A stretch of 64,000 nt of DNA from Paenibacillus agaridevorans (GTDB lineage: Bacteria; Bacillota; Bacilli; Paenibacillales; Paenibacillaceae): contig NZ_BDQX01000108.1 in NCBI RefSeq assembly GCF_003112455.1, positions 20,612-84,611 of the forward strand, in the 5' to 3' direction. Under the pieces are notes generated by a model. It had not been told where the DNA came from. It did not search any database and saw only the letters and a program-made list of their open reading frames with translations. Shown here one piece after another: positions 35,906 through 44,318 of this stretch (its first letter is position 1; each line of letters opens with the position of its first letter). A program made the translations under genes and the position numbers.

Positions 35906-36015
35906 GTATCCAATATGCAAGAATGGCAATCGCGAGGATAGCAGATCATGCGCTATCCTTCGCGCTTGTTATGGAGATTGACTGATTTTGACCGCTGGAC
36001 GTGGGGGGATTGTCG

Positions 36016-36918
36016 TTGAGTAGGATCCTGGAAGAGAAAATTGTTAAAACCTTGTTGTTCATAACAGCCATTACGGCCGTATTTAGCGTATTGTTAATCG
36101 GTGTGTTCATCTTTATCGAAGGTTTGCCCATCTTTTTCAAGTATGGCATTGTCGATGTATTATTCGGAACGGTGTGGAACCCTACGAATCAGGTGTATGG
36201 TATCTGGCCGATGATCGTAGGTACGATCTACGTAACTTTCGTGGCTATTCTGATCGGCGCCCCGATGGGCGTGGGAGTAGCTGTCTATCTTGTGGAAATT
36301 GCTCATCAACGAATATCCCGGATTATTATTCCCGCTGTTGAACTGCTGGCTGGAATTCCATCCGTTGTATACGGCTTGTTCGGAATGTTCGCCGTCCGCG
36401 GCGTCATTTCGAGTCTTGAGCGGGGGCCCCTTGCGGAATATTTGCCAGCCAACTACCAGACGGGCTACTCGATCTTGACGGCCGCCATCATACTCGCCGT
36501 TATGATTTTGCCAACCATTATCAATATCTCGTTGGACGCCCTTAAGGCAGTTCCGCGCGAGTACAAGGAAGGCTCCTTGGCGCTTGGCGTATCCCACTGG
36601 CAAACGATCTACAAAGTGCTTGTACCCGCTGCGAAATCCGGCATTATTACTGCAGTCATACTAGGTGTTGGACGCGCGCTCGGCGAGACGATGGCCGTCA
36701 TTATGGTTATCGGCAATACGCCGCTAGTACCTGCAATGGACTGGACGGGATTGTTCGCGCCTGCGAGATCCATGACCGCGAACATCGCTCTTGAGATGGG
36801 TTATGCAGGACCGGAGCATCAACAAGCTCTGTTTGCCACAGGTATCGTATTGTTTATGTTCATCATCGTATTAAACTCCGTCACGACACTGCTGGTACGC
36901 CGGAAAGCGAGGAAGTAA
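36016..36918 (+). CDS. pstC: Phosphate ABC transporter permease PstC
   Basis: 300 residues, six TM helices. The EAA-type loop is LDALKAVPREYKEGSLALGV, and the family signature is VGRALGETMAVIMVIGN. TTG 36016 follows a GGGGGGA site; TTG 36010 or GTG 36001 are alternatives. It sits 110 bp after pstS and 5 bp before pstA. Confidence 0.95.
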   Translation: MSRILEEKIVKTLLFITAITAVFSVLLIGVFIFIEGLPIFFKYGIVDVLFGTVWNPTNQVYGIWPMIVGTIYVTFVAILIGAPMGVGVAVYLVEIAHQRISRIIIPAVELLAGIPSVVYGLFGMFAVRGVISSLERGPLAEYLPANYQTGYSILTAAIILAVMILPTIINISLDALKAVPREYKEGSLALGVSHWQTIYKVLVPAAKSGIITAVILGVGRALGETMAVIMVIGNTPLVPAMDWTGLFAPARSMTANIALEMGYAGPEHQQALFATGIVLFMFIIVLNSVTTLLVRRKARK

Positions 36919-36923
36919 AAACT

Positions 36924-37766
36924 ATGAACAATGTAGTCAGAAACCAAAAAATCGCTTTTGCTTGCCTTAGCGGACTCGGCTTATTGACGGTGTTGGTGCT
37001 AATCTTCATTATCGGATACATTCTGAGTCAAGGCGTCTCCATGATCAACTATGAATTCCTGACTTCGAATCCTCGCAAAATGGGTTCGGAGGGCGGTATA
37101 TTCCCAGCCATTGTAGGTACCTTGTATCTGGTCGGGACCACGATGATCATTGCTACTCCTATCGGTGTAGGGGCGGCGATCTACCTGAACGAGTACACGG
37201 CACGCGGCAAACTTACTTCCATGATCCGCTTCGCTACGGAAGCTCTCGCAGGTATTCCTTCAATCGTCTTCGGCTTGTTCGGCTTTGCGTTCTTCGTTAT
37301 CTTGCTTGAGCCGATCACTGGTGGTTGGTCGATTCTGTCGGCTTCGTTGACTGGTGTGACCATGGTATTGCCTACCATCGTTCGAACGTCCGAGGAAGCG
37401 CTGAAAGCTGTACCGGACACGCTTCGTGAAGGCAGTCTCGCGCTGGGCACGACCAAGTGGCAGACGATCAAAAGTCTGATCCTGCCAACCGCAATGCCAG
37501 GTATCATTACAGGCTTGATCCTGTCGATCGGACGCGTTGTCGGCGAGACGGCGGCATTCCTTCTGACGCTGGGCGGGACGCTTCTTATCCCGAATTCCTT
37601 GCTGGACGGAAGCCGGACGTTGTCCTTGCATCTCTACATGGTGGCCATGGAGACGGGAGCCATGGATATGGCATTCGGAACGGCAGCCGTGTTGATCGTG
37701 CTGATTCTTATCATCAATTTGACGGCAACCTGGTTATTCCGCAGATTGATCAAGCGGTTCTCGTAG
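36924..37766 (+). CDS. pstA: Phosphate ABC transporter permease PstA
   Basis: 280 residues, six TM helices. Contains PIGVGAAIYLNEY, the EAA loop EEALKAVPDTLREGSLALG and IGRVVGETAAFLLTLGG. Forms the channel with PstC. The gene immediately follows pstC and precedes pstB by 39 bp. Confidence 0.96.
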   Translation: MNNVVRNQKIAFACLSGLGLLTVLVLIFIIGYILSQGVSMINYEFLTSNPRKMGSEGGIFPAIVGTLYLVGTTMIIATPIGVGAAIYLNEYTARGKLTSMIRFATEALAGIPSIVFGLFGFAFFVILLEPITGGWSILSASLTGVTMVLPTIVRTSEEALKAVPDTLREGSLALGTTKWQTIKSLILPTAMPGIITGLILSIGRVVGETAAFLLTLGGTLLIPNSLLDGSRTLSLHLYMVAMETGAMDMAFGTAAVLIVLILIINLTATWLFRRLIKRFS

Positions 37767-37805
37767 AACTCGTAGAACAATACAGACTAGAAGGGAAGGA
37801 TTTAC

Positions 37806-38630
37806 GTGGCTACCACTCAAATAAAATCCATTAGCGGCGCAGTGCCGGCCGGCAATACAGTCGAGACCGGAAATTCCGCTCCGCAAATCGTAGCTCAAGA
37901 CCTGGATTTGTTCTACGGCGAGTTCCAGGCGCTGCACAAAATCAATCTCGATATCTCGGAGAAACAAATTACGGCCCTTATCGGTCCTTCGGGCTGCGGT
38001 AAATCCACATTCTTACGTACGCTTAACCGTATGAACGACCTTGTAAAGGGCGTATCTATCAAAGGCGAGGTTCGTATCGGCAACGAAAACATCTACGACA
38101 AGTCGGTTAACGTCGTCGAGCTGCGCAAAAAAGTCGGTATGGTATTCCAGAAGCCGAATCCGTTTCCGATGAGCATCTACGACAACATTGCTTACGGTCC
38201 AAGAGCTCACGGCATCAAGAAAAAAGCTCAGCTGAACGAAATCGTGGAACGCAGCTTAACGCAAGCCGCACTCTGGAACGAAGTCAAGGATCGTCTGCAT
38301 TCCTCCGCAATGGGATTGTCCGGCGGTCAGCAACAACGTCTCTGTATCGCTCGCGTGCTCGCTGTTGAGCCGGAGATCGTACTTATGGACGAACCGACAT
38401 CCGCGCTTGATCCGCTCGCAACGCTAAAAGTGGAAGAGCTGGTCAACGAACTGAAGCAATCCTATACGATTGTTATCGTAACGCATAACATGCAGCAGGC
38501 TGCCCGGATCTCCGATATCACATCGTTTTTCCTGAACGGCAAAATCATCGAAACCGACGTAACAAGCAAAGTGTTTACAAACCCCTCCAACAAACAAACC
38601 GAGGACTATATCACGGGCAAGTTCGGTTAA
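37806..38630 (+). CDS. pstB: Phosphate ABC transporter ATPase PstB
   Basis: 274 residues. Walker [10 protein letters not shown], signature LSGGQQQR, Walker [14 protein letters not shown], and the switch His in VTHNMQQA. Family-specific stretch [15 protein letters not shown] 37806 follows AGGGAAGGA. Drives phosphate uptake through PstCA. No phoU follows, which is unusual for pst operons; the tRNA-Ala gene is next. Confidence 0.97.
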   Translation: MATTQIKSISGAVPAGNTVETGNSAPQIVAQDLDLFYGEFQALHKINLDISEKQITALIGPSGCGKSTFLRTLNRMNDLVKGVSIKGEVRIGNENIYDKSVNVVELRKKVGMVFQKPNPFPMSIYDNIAYGPRAHGIKKKAQLNEIVERSLTQAALWNEVKDRLHSSAMGLSGGQQQRLCIARVLAVEPEIVLMDEPTSALDPLATLKVEELVNELKQSYTIVIVTHNMQQAARISDITSFFLNGKIIETDVTSKVFTNPSNKQTEDYITGKFG

Positions 38631-38653
38631 TTGTCCGTCATCCATCCCCATAT

Positions 38654-38695
38654 AAGGCCGGCCCTTATCCCCATAGGACGAGGGCTAATTGCCTT
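38654..38695 (+). terminator. Possible terminator hairpin after pstB
   Basis: AAGGC and GCCCT pair with AGGGC and GCCTT (15-nt loop). No T-run, so this is a weak call. Confidence 0.35.
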
Positions 38696-38784
38696 GCAAG
38701 GGGTAGGAAACTCAATGTGCGGAATGGAATAATATTACGATAAAATGTGATGAAGGCATATCAGAAATAAGTGCAAAAAAAGAA

Positions 38785-38814
38785 TTGACAAAAATTCCTG
38801 CTGTATGGTATGAT
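38785..38814 (+). promoter_or_regulatory. SigA promoter of tRNA-Ala
   Basis: TTGACA at 38785-38790 and TATGAT at 38809-38814, 18-bp spacing, 23 bp before the mature tRNA 5' end. Confidence 0.8.
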
Positions 38815-38837
38815 CTTTCTTGTCGCCACAATAACTC

Positions 38838-38910
38838 GGGGCCTTAGCTCAGCTGGGAGAGCGCATCGCTGGCAGCGATGAGGTCAGGGGTTCGATCCCC
38901 CTAGGCTCCA
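38838..38910 (+). tRNA. tRNA-Ala (anticodon GGC)
   Basis: 73 nt. The acceptor GGGGCCT pairs with AGGCTCC (one G-U), discriminator A. D arm TAGCTCAGCTGGGAGAGC, anticodon stem CATCGCT/AGCGATG around a loop with GGC, T arm with GGTTCGATC. CCA is not encoded. A terminator starts right at its 3' end, and its last ten bases CTAGGCTCCA recur at several places downstream. Confidence 0.95.
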
Positions 38911-38956
38911 TACGAATGAAAAGCCATCACAAATCGTGATGGCTTTTTTCGTATGG
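38908..38956 (+). terminator. tRNA-Ala terminator with outer stem using the tRNA 3' end
   Basis: AAAAGCCATCAC pairs with GTGATGGCTTTTTT; an outer stem pairs CCATACGA (containing the tRNA's last bases) with TCGTATGG. The same nested design recurs at 41023 and 41280. Confidence 0.85.
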
Positions 38957-38963
38957 ATTGCCA

Positions 38964-39136
38964 GGGGGCGAACCCCGGGGTTCAGTCCGCGCGGACGGAG
39001 CGAATGCGGAGGAGCACGGCGTCTGAATCTACCGCTAAAGGTCCTCGTCGAGTTGGCTTCGTCAGCCATTAGATCAGGATTCGGACATCCCATGATGATA
39101 CAGCGAGGTAGGACGAGCTGTGTCCCCTAGGCTCCA
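38964..39136 (+). repeat. tRNA-tail-associated repeat, copy A
   Basis: Non-coding block beginning with the perfect palindrome GAACCCCGGGGTTC (38970), then GTCC-GCGC-GGAC (38985-38996), GGAGGAGCACGGC, TCTGAATCTACCGCTAAAG, TGGCT/AGCCA stem, CAGGATTCGGACATCCCATG, and ending in CCCCTAGGCTCCA (39124-39136), a copy of the tRNA-Ala 3' end. Closely matches copy C at 41083. With copy B it fills the 470-bp gene-free gap 38911-39379. Confidence 0.8.
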
Positions 39137-39148
39137 TAATGCATCAAT

Positions 39149-39173
39149 AACCGATCCAACGGGTCGGCTTTTT
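39149..39173 (+). terminator. Terminator after repeat copy A
   Basis: CCGATCC pairs with GGGTCGG (one G-U), followed by CTTTTT. It follows directly on the tRNA-like tail of copy A. Confidence 0.65.
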
Positions 39174-39189
39174 GGGGTTGGAGCCCCAA

Positions 39190-39356
39190 AGGTGGCGAAC
39201 CCCGGGGGTTAGTCCTCGCGGACGGAGTGGATGAAAAGAGATCTTAAGTGAACGTCACGGAGGAGTGCGGCATCGAAATCTACCGCTGCGATCTGCTACG
39301 CCGAATCCGCTTCGTCAGCCAATTGAAGCAGGATTTCCTTATTCCACTTTGCTCCA
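39190..39356 (+). repeat. tRNA-tail-associated repeat, copy B (diverged)
   Basis: Same order of elements with changes: GAACCCCGGGGGTT (39197), GTCC-TCGC-GGAC (39212-39223), GGAGGAGTGCGGC, GAAATCTACCGCT, CTTCGTCAGCC, GAAGCAGGATTTCC, ending in GCTCCA. The loop inside the GTCC/GGAC hairpin differs from A and C while the stem is kept. Confidence 0.7.
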
Positions 39357-39379
39357 TCATACGTAGTCACTTTTCAGCA

Positions 39380-40198
39380 TTAAAGAAGGTGTTTCGTTAA
39401 TTGATATAACTTCATTGCATCTAGTTTGTTAAGTGTGGAAAGCGAGAGGTCGACAGCTTTAGTCCGGTCCCAGGCAATTAGAGGCTGTGATGGAGGATGA
39501 TCCATGAGCTTGATAATCGGTTGAATACTTTTATCCACCGGTTGAGCAAAAAGCTTTCCCATGATGCGCATAATAGATTTAAACGGCTGAGCTAGATGAT
39601 TCGTGCCACTGTTTGTATATCCGGGATGATTTAGAATGAAGCGTGTTTTCGCGTTCTTATTGTTCTCTGCGTAGGCGACCCCAAGCAGGTCGTTTGCTCG
39701 CCCTCCTTGCAGAGTAGCCTTCAGCAACCCGTACTTGTTCTGAAGATTAAGGTCATCCCAATGAATTTCCCCCTTTGTCATTCCGGTACCGCCGATGCTT
39801 ACAATAACAGGATTTTTCCCCTTCTCCAGCAAATCCGTCAAACCGTAGCTCAGAATAAACCGGCTAATATAGTAGAGAGCAAACGTACTCTCAAATCCAT
39901 CCAGCGTTAATTTGCGTTTAGGGAATTGCTGCATCGCTGTGAGTACCAATCCGTCTATCGACTCATGTCGTGCTTGAACCTCTTGAATGACACGGCGATT
40001 TTCCGACAAAGATAACAGATCAGCTCGAATAAAGGAGGCGCGGTTAGCAGCACCCAAACTTGCTGCCTCATCTAGAAATTCTTTTCCCCTGAGACGGTTG
40101 CTCCCGGTAACGGTCACTCTGCTTCCCTGGCGCAAATAGTGAATCGCTAACCCTTTGCCCATTCCGGAAGTTCCACCCGCTATGAATAAGTTTTTCAT
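39380..40198 (-). CDS. SDR-family oxidoreductase
   Basis: 272 residues. Rossmann start FIAGGTSGMGKGLAIHYLRQG (NADP-type TGxxxGxG variant), the NNAG-equivalent region is replaced by LVLTAMQQFP, and the active-site YxxxK is not clear (the region reads KYGLLKATLQGGRANDL), so it belongs to the atypical group of short-chain dehydrogenases. Cytoplasmic; substrate unknown. Divergent from the TetR gene at 40388, which probably controls it. Confidence 0.82.
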   Translation of the reverse strand: MKNLFIAGGTSGMGKGLAIHYLRQGSRVTVTGSNRLRGKEFLDEAASLGAANRASFIRADLLSLSENRRVIQEVQARHESIDGLVLTAMQQFPKRKLTLDGFESTFALYYISRFILSYGLTDLLEKGKNPVIVSIGGTGMTKGEIHWDDLNLQNKYGLLKATLQGGRANDLLGVAYAENNKNAKTRFILNHPGYTNSGTNHLAQPFKSIMRIMGKLFAQPVDKSIQPIIKLMDHPPSQPLIAWDRTKAVDLSLSTLNKLDAMKLYQLTKHLL

Positions 40199-40312
40199 TC
40201 TTCCAACTCCCTTGCATATAAATTAAAACTACACATGTTGACTAGACGACAACTGTCAATTAGTATAATAATATTAATGTTCAAAGGTGATCAATAAGCA
40301 GAGTTTCGGATC

Positions 40313-40328
40313 TGTTGTGTAAACAACA
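40313..40328. promoter_or_regulatory. Candidate TetR operator in the SDR/TetR divergent promoter
   Basis: TGTTGT-GTAA-ACAACA, a 16-bp palindrome with perfect 6-bp arms in the 189-bp divergent region. The typical position and size for a TetR-family repressor site; not proven. Confidence 0.45.
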
Positions 40329-40387
40329 ATTTGCTTCAATTGTAGTTTTTTTTCAAAAAAGATTGTGGTACAAGGAGAGGATGAAGT

Positions 40388-40981
40388 TTGAGTTTAGCTA
40401 ATCCTAATGACCCTCGAGCAAAGCGAACGAAAAATTATATACAAAATGCATTCGCTGATTTACTCACGGAAAAGGACTTTGAAGCTATATCTATTCAAGA
40501 TATTATGGATCGGGCAGGATTGAATCGTGCAACCTTTTATAATCACTACCAGGATAAATATGAATTGCTAGAGTTGACCATGAAGGAAGCATTTACAGAT
40601 ACATTATCCGCTTGGATTCCCTCGGGTACAGTAATGCAGGGCCCGGAATTGTTGCGAAGGTTAATGATGGCTGTTTGTGAATGGCAGATTGAAACGACGA
40701 AGCGGCTAAACTCACGGCGAACCCTATCGCATGCGATGGAGGAAGAGGCCAAACAACAACTATATAATGTTATTGTCTCGTGCATAGCACATATAAAAGA
40801 CATTCCGGTGCATGAACTGAGAAAATTGGAGAGGCTTGCAACGATGATCAGTTGGTCGATTTACGGTGTGGTTCTGAAATGGAGTCATTCGCAGGAGGAA
40901 CCAGCTGAAGACTTTATTGAACAAGTGCTGCCTTTTCTAATAACCAACTTACGTACGCTTGATTTCATGAATGGAGAGTAA
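40388..40981 (+). CDS. TetR/AcrR-family transcriptional regulator
   Basis: 197 residues. The HTH lies at about 12-58 (AISIQDIMDRAGLNRATFYNHYQDKYELL); the C-terminal ligand domain resembles TetR_C types found with SDR genes. TTG 40388 follows AAGGAGAGG. Likely represses the divergent SDR gene and itself. A tRNA-like tail and terminator follow its stop. Confidence 0.9.
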   Translation: MSLANPNDPRAKRTKNYIQNAFADLLTEKDFEAISIQDIMDRAGLNRATFYNHYQDKYELLELTMKEAFTDTLSAWIPSGTVMQGPELLRRLMMAVCEWQIETTKRLNSRRTLSHAMEEEAKQQLYNVIVSCIAHIKDIPVHELRKLERLATMISWSIYGVVLKWSHSQEEPAEDFIEQVLPFLITNLRTLDFMNGE

Positions 40982-41012
40982 CAGGTGGACGCTTGCGCCT
41001 GCGGAATACGAG

Positions 41013-41072
41013 CTAGGCTCCACCAAACACAAACATCAACACGCCAAGTTAGGCGTGTTTTTTTGTGTTTGG
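41013..41072 (+). repeat. tRNA-tail plus terminator unit (CCA-containing type)
   Basis: CTAGGCTCCACCA (41013-41025) equals a tRNA 3' end including CCA. It is followed by AACACGCC...GGCGTGTTTTTTT, with an outer stem CCAAACACAAA/TTTGTGTTTGG that again uses the tail. It ends the TetR transcript. Confidence 0.7.
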
Positions 41073-41082
41073 TCGAGCCCAT

Positions 41083-41282
41083 AGGGGGGCGAACCCCGGG
41101 GTTCAGTCCGTGCGGACGGAGTGGATGAGTTAACTTCACTGAATCTGTCTCACGGAGGAGCACGGCCTCTGAATCTACCGCTAAAAGTCCTCACCGAGTT
41201 GGCTTCCTCAGCCATATAATCAGGATTCGGACATCCCATGACGGATAGACGAGCTTGTGCGAGTCGTTACCTCTAGGCTCCA
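41083..41282 (+). repeat. tRNA-tail-associated repeat, copy C
   Basis: Best match to copy A: GAACCCCGGGGTTC (41091), GTCC-GTGC-GGAC (41106-41117), GGAGGAGCACGGC, TCTGAATCTACCGCTAAA, TTGGCTTCCTCAGCCAT, CAGGATTCGGACATCCCATG, ending CTAGGCTCCA at 41273-41282. It carries an extra ~25-bp insertion near 41125-41150 relative to A. With flanking terminators it fills most of the gene-free gap 40982-41544; the rest (41329-41544) shows only a decayed start of a further copy (GGGGTTCG near 41358). Confidence 0.8.
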
Positions 41283-41328
41283 TACAAAAGGAACGTCATC
41301 ACATTACGTGATGGCGTTTTTTGTATGG
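41280..41328 (+). terminator. Nested terminator after repeat copy C
   Basis: Outer stem CCATACAAAA/TTTTGTATGG and inner stem CGTCATCAC/GTGATGGCG with T6. Same architecture as the tRNA-Ala terminator. Confidence 0.8.
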
Positions 41329-41544
41329 ATTACCTAGGGGGAGATGAAACCCCAAATAGGGGTTCGCCGCGCGCAGGGAGTAGAAGGGGAGCTAAAAAGA
41401 ATATGTTTTTAAACGGACAAGACGATGCCTCGGCATGCCTCTTCTTTCCATTCAACATAAGAACCTACCTCAGGCTCTAGGCTTGGGAGGGGTTTCTCAC
41501 AGATATGAATACAACGTCATCCATTTACCAACGAATTGTCGTTG

Positions 41545-42075
41545 CTATTCAGAGGTACGTGCTTGTTCCCTTATCTTGATTAGGTCGAATACGTCATCCA
41601 TGTCGAGGTAAAACATAACGCTTTCGCTCGTTACCGGCTGGAAATGGAATTCTAGCTTATCCTTCCCGAACTGCCTCTCTAACTCCGACCACTGCTCCGT
41701 TGACAATAAAAGAAAGGCTAACGTGTCGTTGCCTAGAGACTCCATAAACCATCGAATCTGATATCGGGGAGCGATCATCTCTTGCATGGCCCGAATGGTG
41801 CTGTCCCGATCAGTCCGATCATCGGCGAACGGAATCGTCAGCTGGCGATCGCCCGAACTTAACACGATATCGACTCCTCTCGGTTTGTCGATTTCGATCA
41901 TTTCGTACTTGATTTGATGAGATTCCGGCAGTTGATCGTTAAAGTATTTAATGACGTCCTCTTCGTATTCCCTCCAGTCAATCCAGATTAACGACTCGTT
42001 TTCGAAGAACTGCTCCACGACGGCTTCATCGGAAGAATGTTGCAAGACATGAACAATCGGTTGAAGCGTGCTCAT
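41545..42075 (-). CDS. Hypothetical protein
   Basis: 176 residues, acidic, no signal peptide or TM. I do not recognise the family. It has an alpha/beta look (VDIVLSSGDRQLTIPF; FHFQPVTSESVMFYLDMDD) that resembles small immunity or DUF proteins, but this is only an impression. ATG 42075 follows AAGGATGGG. It lies 122 bp downstream of another unknown gene on the same strand, and the two could form an operon. Confidence 0.75.
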   Translation of the reverse strand: MSTLQPIVHVLQHSSDEAVVEQFFENESLIWIDWREYEEDVIKYFNDQLPESHQIKYEMIEIDKPRGVDIVLSSGDRQLTIPFADDRTDRDSTIRAMQEMIAPRYQIRWFMESLGNDTLAFLLLSTEQWSELERQFGKDKLEFHFQPVTSESVMFYLDMDDVFDLIKIREQARTSE

Positions 42076-42197
42076 AATAATCCCATCCTTTTTATTATGG
42101 ATATTAGTTTTCAGGCATTTTCCAACCTAATTCTTCATCCCACACGGCATCGATATTGCTTGTTGTTCGCCTGGATGCGATATCCAGCTCCTGTTTA

Positions 42198-43028
42198 TTA
42201 CCCTCCGAAAGTCGACAGCAAACTAGGCCATACCTGCATTCTGGCGCCGCATGAAGGACAATTCATTTCCCCGGCCAAATACGGCAATTGGTTCAAAAAA
42301 GAGGAATCGCCCATCTGATCGGCTCGCTCGGCAAGTATTTGAAGTTCCGCTTCAACGAATGCCTCAACGGGAGTAACTTCATGTGCCGCCTGAAGGGGTT
42401 CGAATACCGGATCTTCCGCGAATGCTTGTATACGACCGCCTTCTCCGCTCGGCCACAAGTAAGCCTCTTGATCGCATGCTCCGCAAACGGCCACATATTC
42501 GTCGCCAGCCGTAAAATTCAGAAACATGTTTGCCACGCTCTGGGATTCCCGATAAGCCGCGTCGGCAATGAGAACATATCTTTTTTCGGTATCGCTGCTT
42601 ATTTCTTGTTTGGCGTAGGCCAACATCTCTGGAACCAGCGAAGCAAGCTCCGTTATCGCTTTTAAGTAAGATTGGTACATATCCGCGCAAACCTCGGTTC
42701 CCGCTTCAGCAGCGAGTTCGGTCCAATCCGAGGGATACGGCTCTGATCTTGTTTTGTCATGACACGACTCGATAATCCCGCAAGTGACGTAGATTTCATG
42801 GCGCACTTCCCTATTTTTTGATGCAAGAGCAAGTTTGGCCAGATAGGGTACTGCCGCGTAAGTGACGGTATAGATCGTATTTTGGTGATATAAGTGCTCC
42901 TGGAATAGCTCTTCGAAAACTTCTTTATCGAAATCAAGCATCAGACGCTCCAACAATTCAGGTACCTGTTCGCCCGACTCGTAAGGACCGGTAAGCTTGC
43001 CCCACAGCTCGCTGTTTAATTGTAACAA
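42198..43028 (-). CDS. Hypothetical protein with two Cys-pair motifs
   Basis: 276 residues, TTG start at 43028 with GGGAG upstream. The first ~170 residues are predicted helical with repeat-like spacing (TVTYAAVPYLAKLALASKN; AITELASLVPEMLAYAK), suggestive of a HEAT-like array. CGACD (middle) and CPSCGARM (near the C-terminus) could bind one zinc. Family not recognised; similar helical proteins occur beside toxin/immunity loci, but nothing here proves that. Confidence 0.75.
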   Translation of the reverse strand: MLQLNSELWGKLTGPYESGEQVPELLERLMLDFDKEVFEELFQEHLYHQNTIYTVTYAAVPYLAKLALASKNREVRHEIYVTCGIIESCHDKTRSEPYPSDWTELAAEAGTEVCADMYQSYLKAITELASLVPEMLAYAKQEISSDTEKRYVLIADAAYRESQSVANMFLNFTAGDEYVAVCGACDQEAYLWPSGEGGRIQAFAEDPVFEPLQAAHEVTPVEAFVEAELQILAERADQMGDSSFLNQLPYLAGEMNCPSCGARMQVWPSLLSTFGG

Positions 43029-43150
43029 GAGGAATCACTCCCATTCCTTATTCAAGTGGATACTTTTTCTATATTATCCTATAAGATCGGCGGGTCATCA
43101 ACTCGAATAGATTGACTTTTGTAGTCATTGGCTTTATTATGAATACAAAT

Positions 43151-43170
43151 GTTAGTTATTACTAACTAAC
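43151..43170. promoter_or_regulatory. TetR-type operator upstream of the 43210 regulator gene
   Basis: GTTAGT-TATT-ACTAAC followed by TAAC, an inverted repeat 40 bp before the start. The same half-sites occur in the palindrome at 43816. Confidence 0.65.
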
Positions 43171-43209
43171 GAGGTGACGTCCGCAAACTAAGCAGAGGGA
43201 GGTACATAC

Positions 43210-43794
43210 TTGGTGAACACGCTGATCATGGACAATAAAAGTAAATTGATGTTGGCGGCCATCGATTTAATGGCTGAAAAAGGATACAAAGGGGTATCGA
43301 CTAAAGAAATCGCTGCAGCGGCAGGCGTCAGCGAAATGACCTTGTTCCGCAATTTCGGGAGCAAGCTGAATCTGCTTGAGCAAGCAGTTGATCGTTATCA
43401 TTACTCGGTTGAAATGGAAAAGCTCTTTAAAGAAAATATGAAGTGGGATTTGAAAGAAGACTTGCTTACGATTTGCCGTATGTACCATGAAATCATGCAT
43501 CGTAACCGTAAATTGTTTATCATCGTCTTGGGTGACAACGAACTGGCTGGCATCCGAGAGAAGGCAGAGAGGCATCCGCGCAAATTGCTGGAGTTATTAA
43601 CGGATTATTTTAATGAGATGCAGAGTAAAAACAAAATGATATCTACGGATGCGGAAACCCAGGCGATCACGTTTATGTGGCTTAATTACGGTGCTTTCAT
43701 GTCGCAGCTGTTCGGTCCGTCTATGACTAAAGTTACGCTTCAAAGTTTTATGAATTCGAGTATCGAGCTATTTGTGAGGGCTTTAACCCCATAA
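43210..43794 (+). CDS. TetR/AcrR-family transcriptional regulator
   Basis: 194 residues. The HTH spans about 14-55 (VSTKEIAAAAGVSEMTLFRNFGSKLNLLEQAV); a C-terminal all-helical ligand domain follows. The start is TTG 43210 or GTG 43213, behind GGGAGG. It probably binds the GTTAGT/ACTAAC operators at 43151 and 43816, thereby repressing itself and the following SRPBCC gene. Confidence 0.9.
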   Translation: MVNTLIMDNKSKLMLAAIDLMAEKGYKGVSTKEIAAAAGVSEMTLFRNFGSKLNLLEQAVDRYHYSVEMEKLFKENMKWDLKEDLLTICRMYHEIMHRNRKLFIIVLGDNELAGIREKAERHPRKLLELLTDYFNEMQSKNKMISTDAETQAITFMWLNYGAFMSQLFGPSMTKVTLQSFMNSSIELFVRALTP

Positions 43795-43815
43795 TTTTTT
43801 TTGATCATTGAGTTA

Positions 43816-43827
43816 GTTAGTACTAAC
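43816..43827. promoter_or_regulatory. Perfect TetR-type operator upstream of the SRPBCC gene
   Basis: GTTAGTACTAAC is a perfect 12-bp palindrome, 27 bp before the TTG at 43854. Shared half-sites with 43151-43170 link the two genes to one regulator. Confidence 0.65.
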
Positions 43828-43853
43828 AATCTTAATGGGCGAGGTGTTAGGGA

Positions 43854-44318
43854 TTGAATAAAACCGAAAACGTCAGATTGGTTGGGCAAACCGCATCTGC
43901 TGGCTTTCAAATCGGGGTTCGGAGGACGTTGCCGATTTCGCCGGAACAGGCATGGGCATTTCTTACCTCCTCTGAAGGTTTGAAATTATGGATTGGAACC
44001 GTTTCGTTCCGTAAATTGAAGGAGGGGGAGACCTTCACATCCGATGAGGGAATTACAGGGCAATTCAGAGTGGTTAAACCGCCAAGACAAATTCGCTTAA
44101 AGTGGGGAAAGATCGGATGGGACAAACCATCCACGCTGCAAATCCGATTGATATCCGATAAGTCTGACAGAACAACGATCAGCTTTCATCAAGAGAATCT
44201 GGATCATCCGGGTATACGGGAACAAATGAAGCTTCATTGGGAAGACGTGCTAACTGCGGTCAGGGAAAAAACAAGTTATTCCGTTAATCATAATGAGGAG
44301 ATGAATACCTATGAATAA
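43854..44318 (+). CDS. SRPBCC (AHSA1-like) domain protein
   Basis: 154 residues. The START-like fold of the AHSA1/CalC group is visible: VRRTLPISPEQAWAFLTSSEG, KLWIG, a GxF region (ITGQFRVVKPPRQIRLKW) and the closing helix HWEDVLTAVRE. Such proteins bind hydrophobic ligands and are commonly paired with small TetR or ArsR regulators. TTG 43854 follows GAGGTG. The stop overlaps the start of a broken VOC gene. Confidence 0.85.
   Translation: MNKTENVRLVGQTASAGFQIGVRRTLPISPEQAWAFLTSSEGLKLWIGTVSFRKLKEGETFTSDEGITGQFRVVKPPRQIRLKWGKIGWDKPSTLQIRLISDKSDRTTISFHQENLDHPGIREQMKLHWEDVLTAVREKTSYSVNHNEEMNTYE

Noticed and set aside
34937-35929. 330-codon open frame antisense to pstS.
   Set aside because: pstS is unmistakable on the + strand with lipobox, Pho box and operon context; the antisense frame has no ribosome site and an unusual Cys/Arg-rich composition.
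38884-39093. Minus-strand open frame (69 codons) over repeat copy A, sharing an LRPxGLNPGVRP string with one at 40885-41163.
   Set aside because: The shared peptide is simply the translation of the conserved GAACCCCGGGGTTC repeat body; no ribosome site, frames differ elsewhere, and the DNA conservation follows hairpins, not codons.
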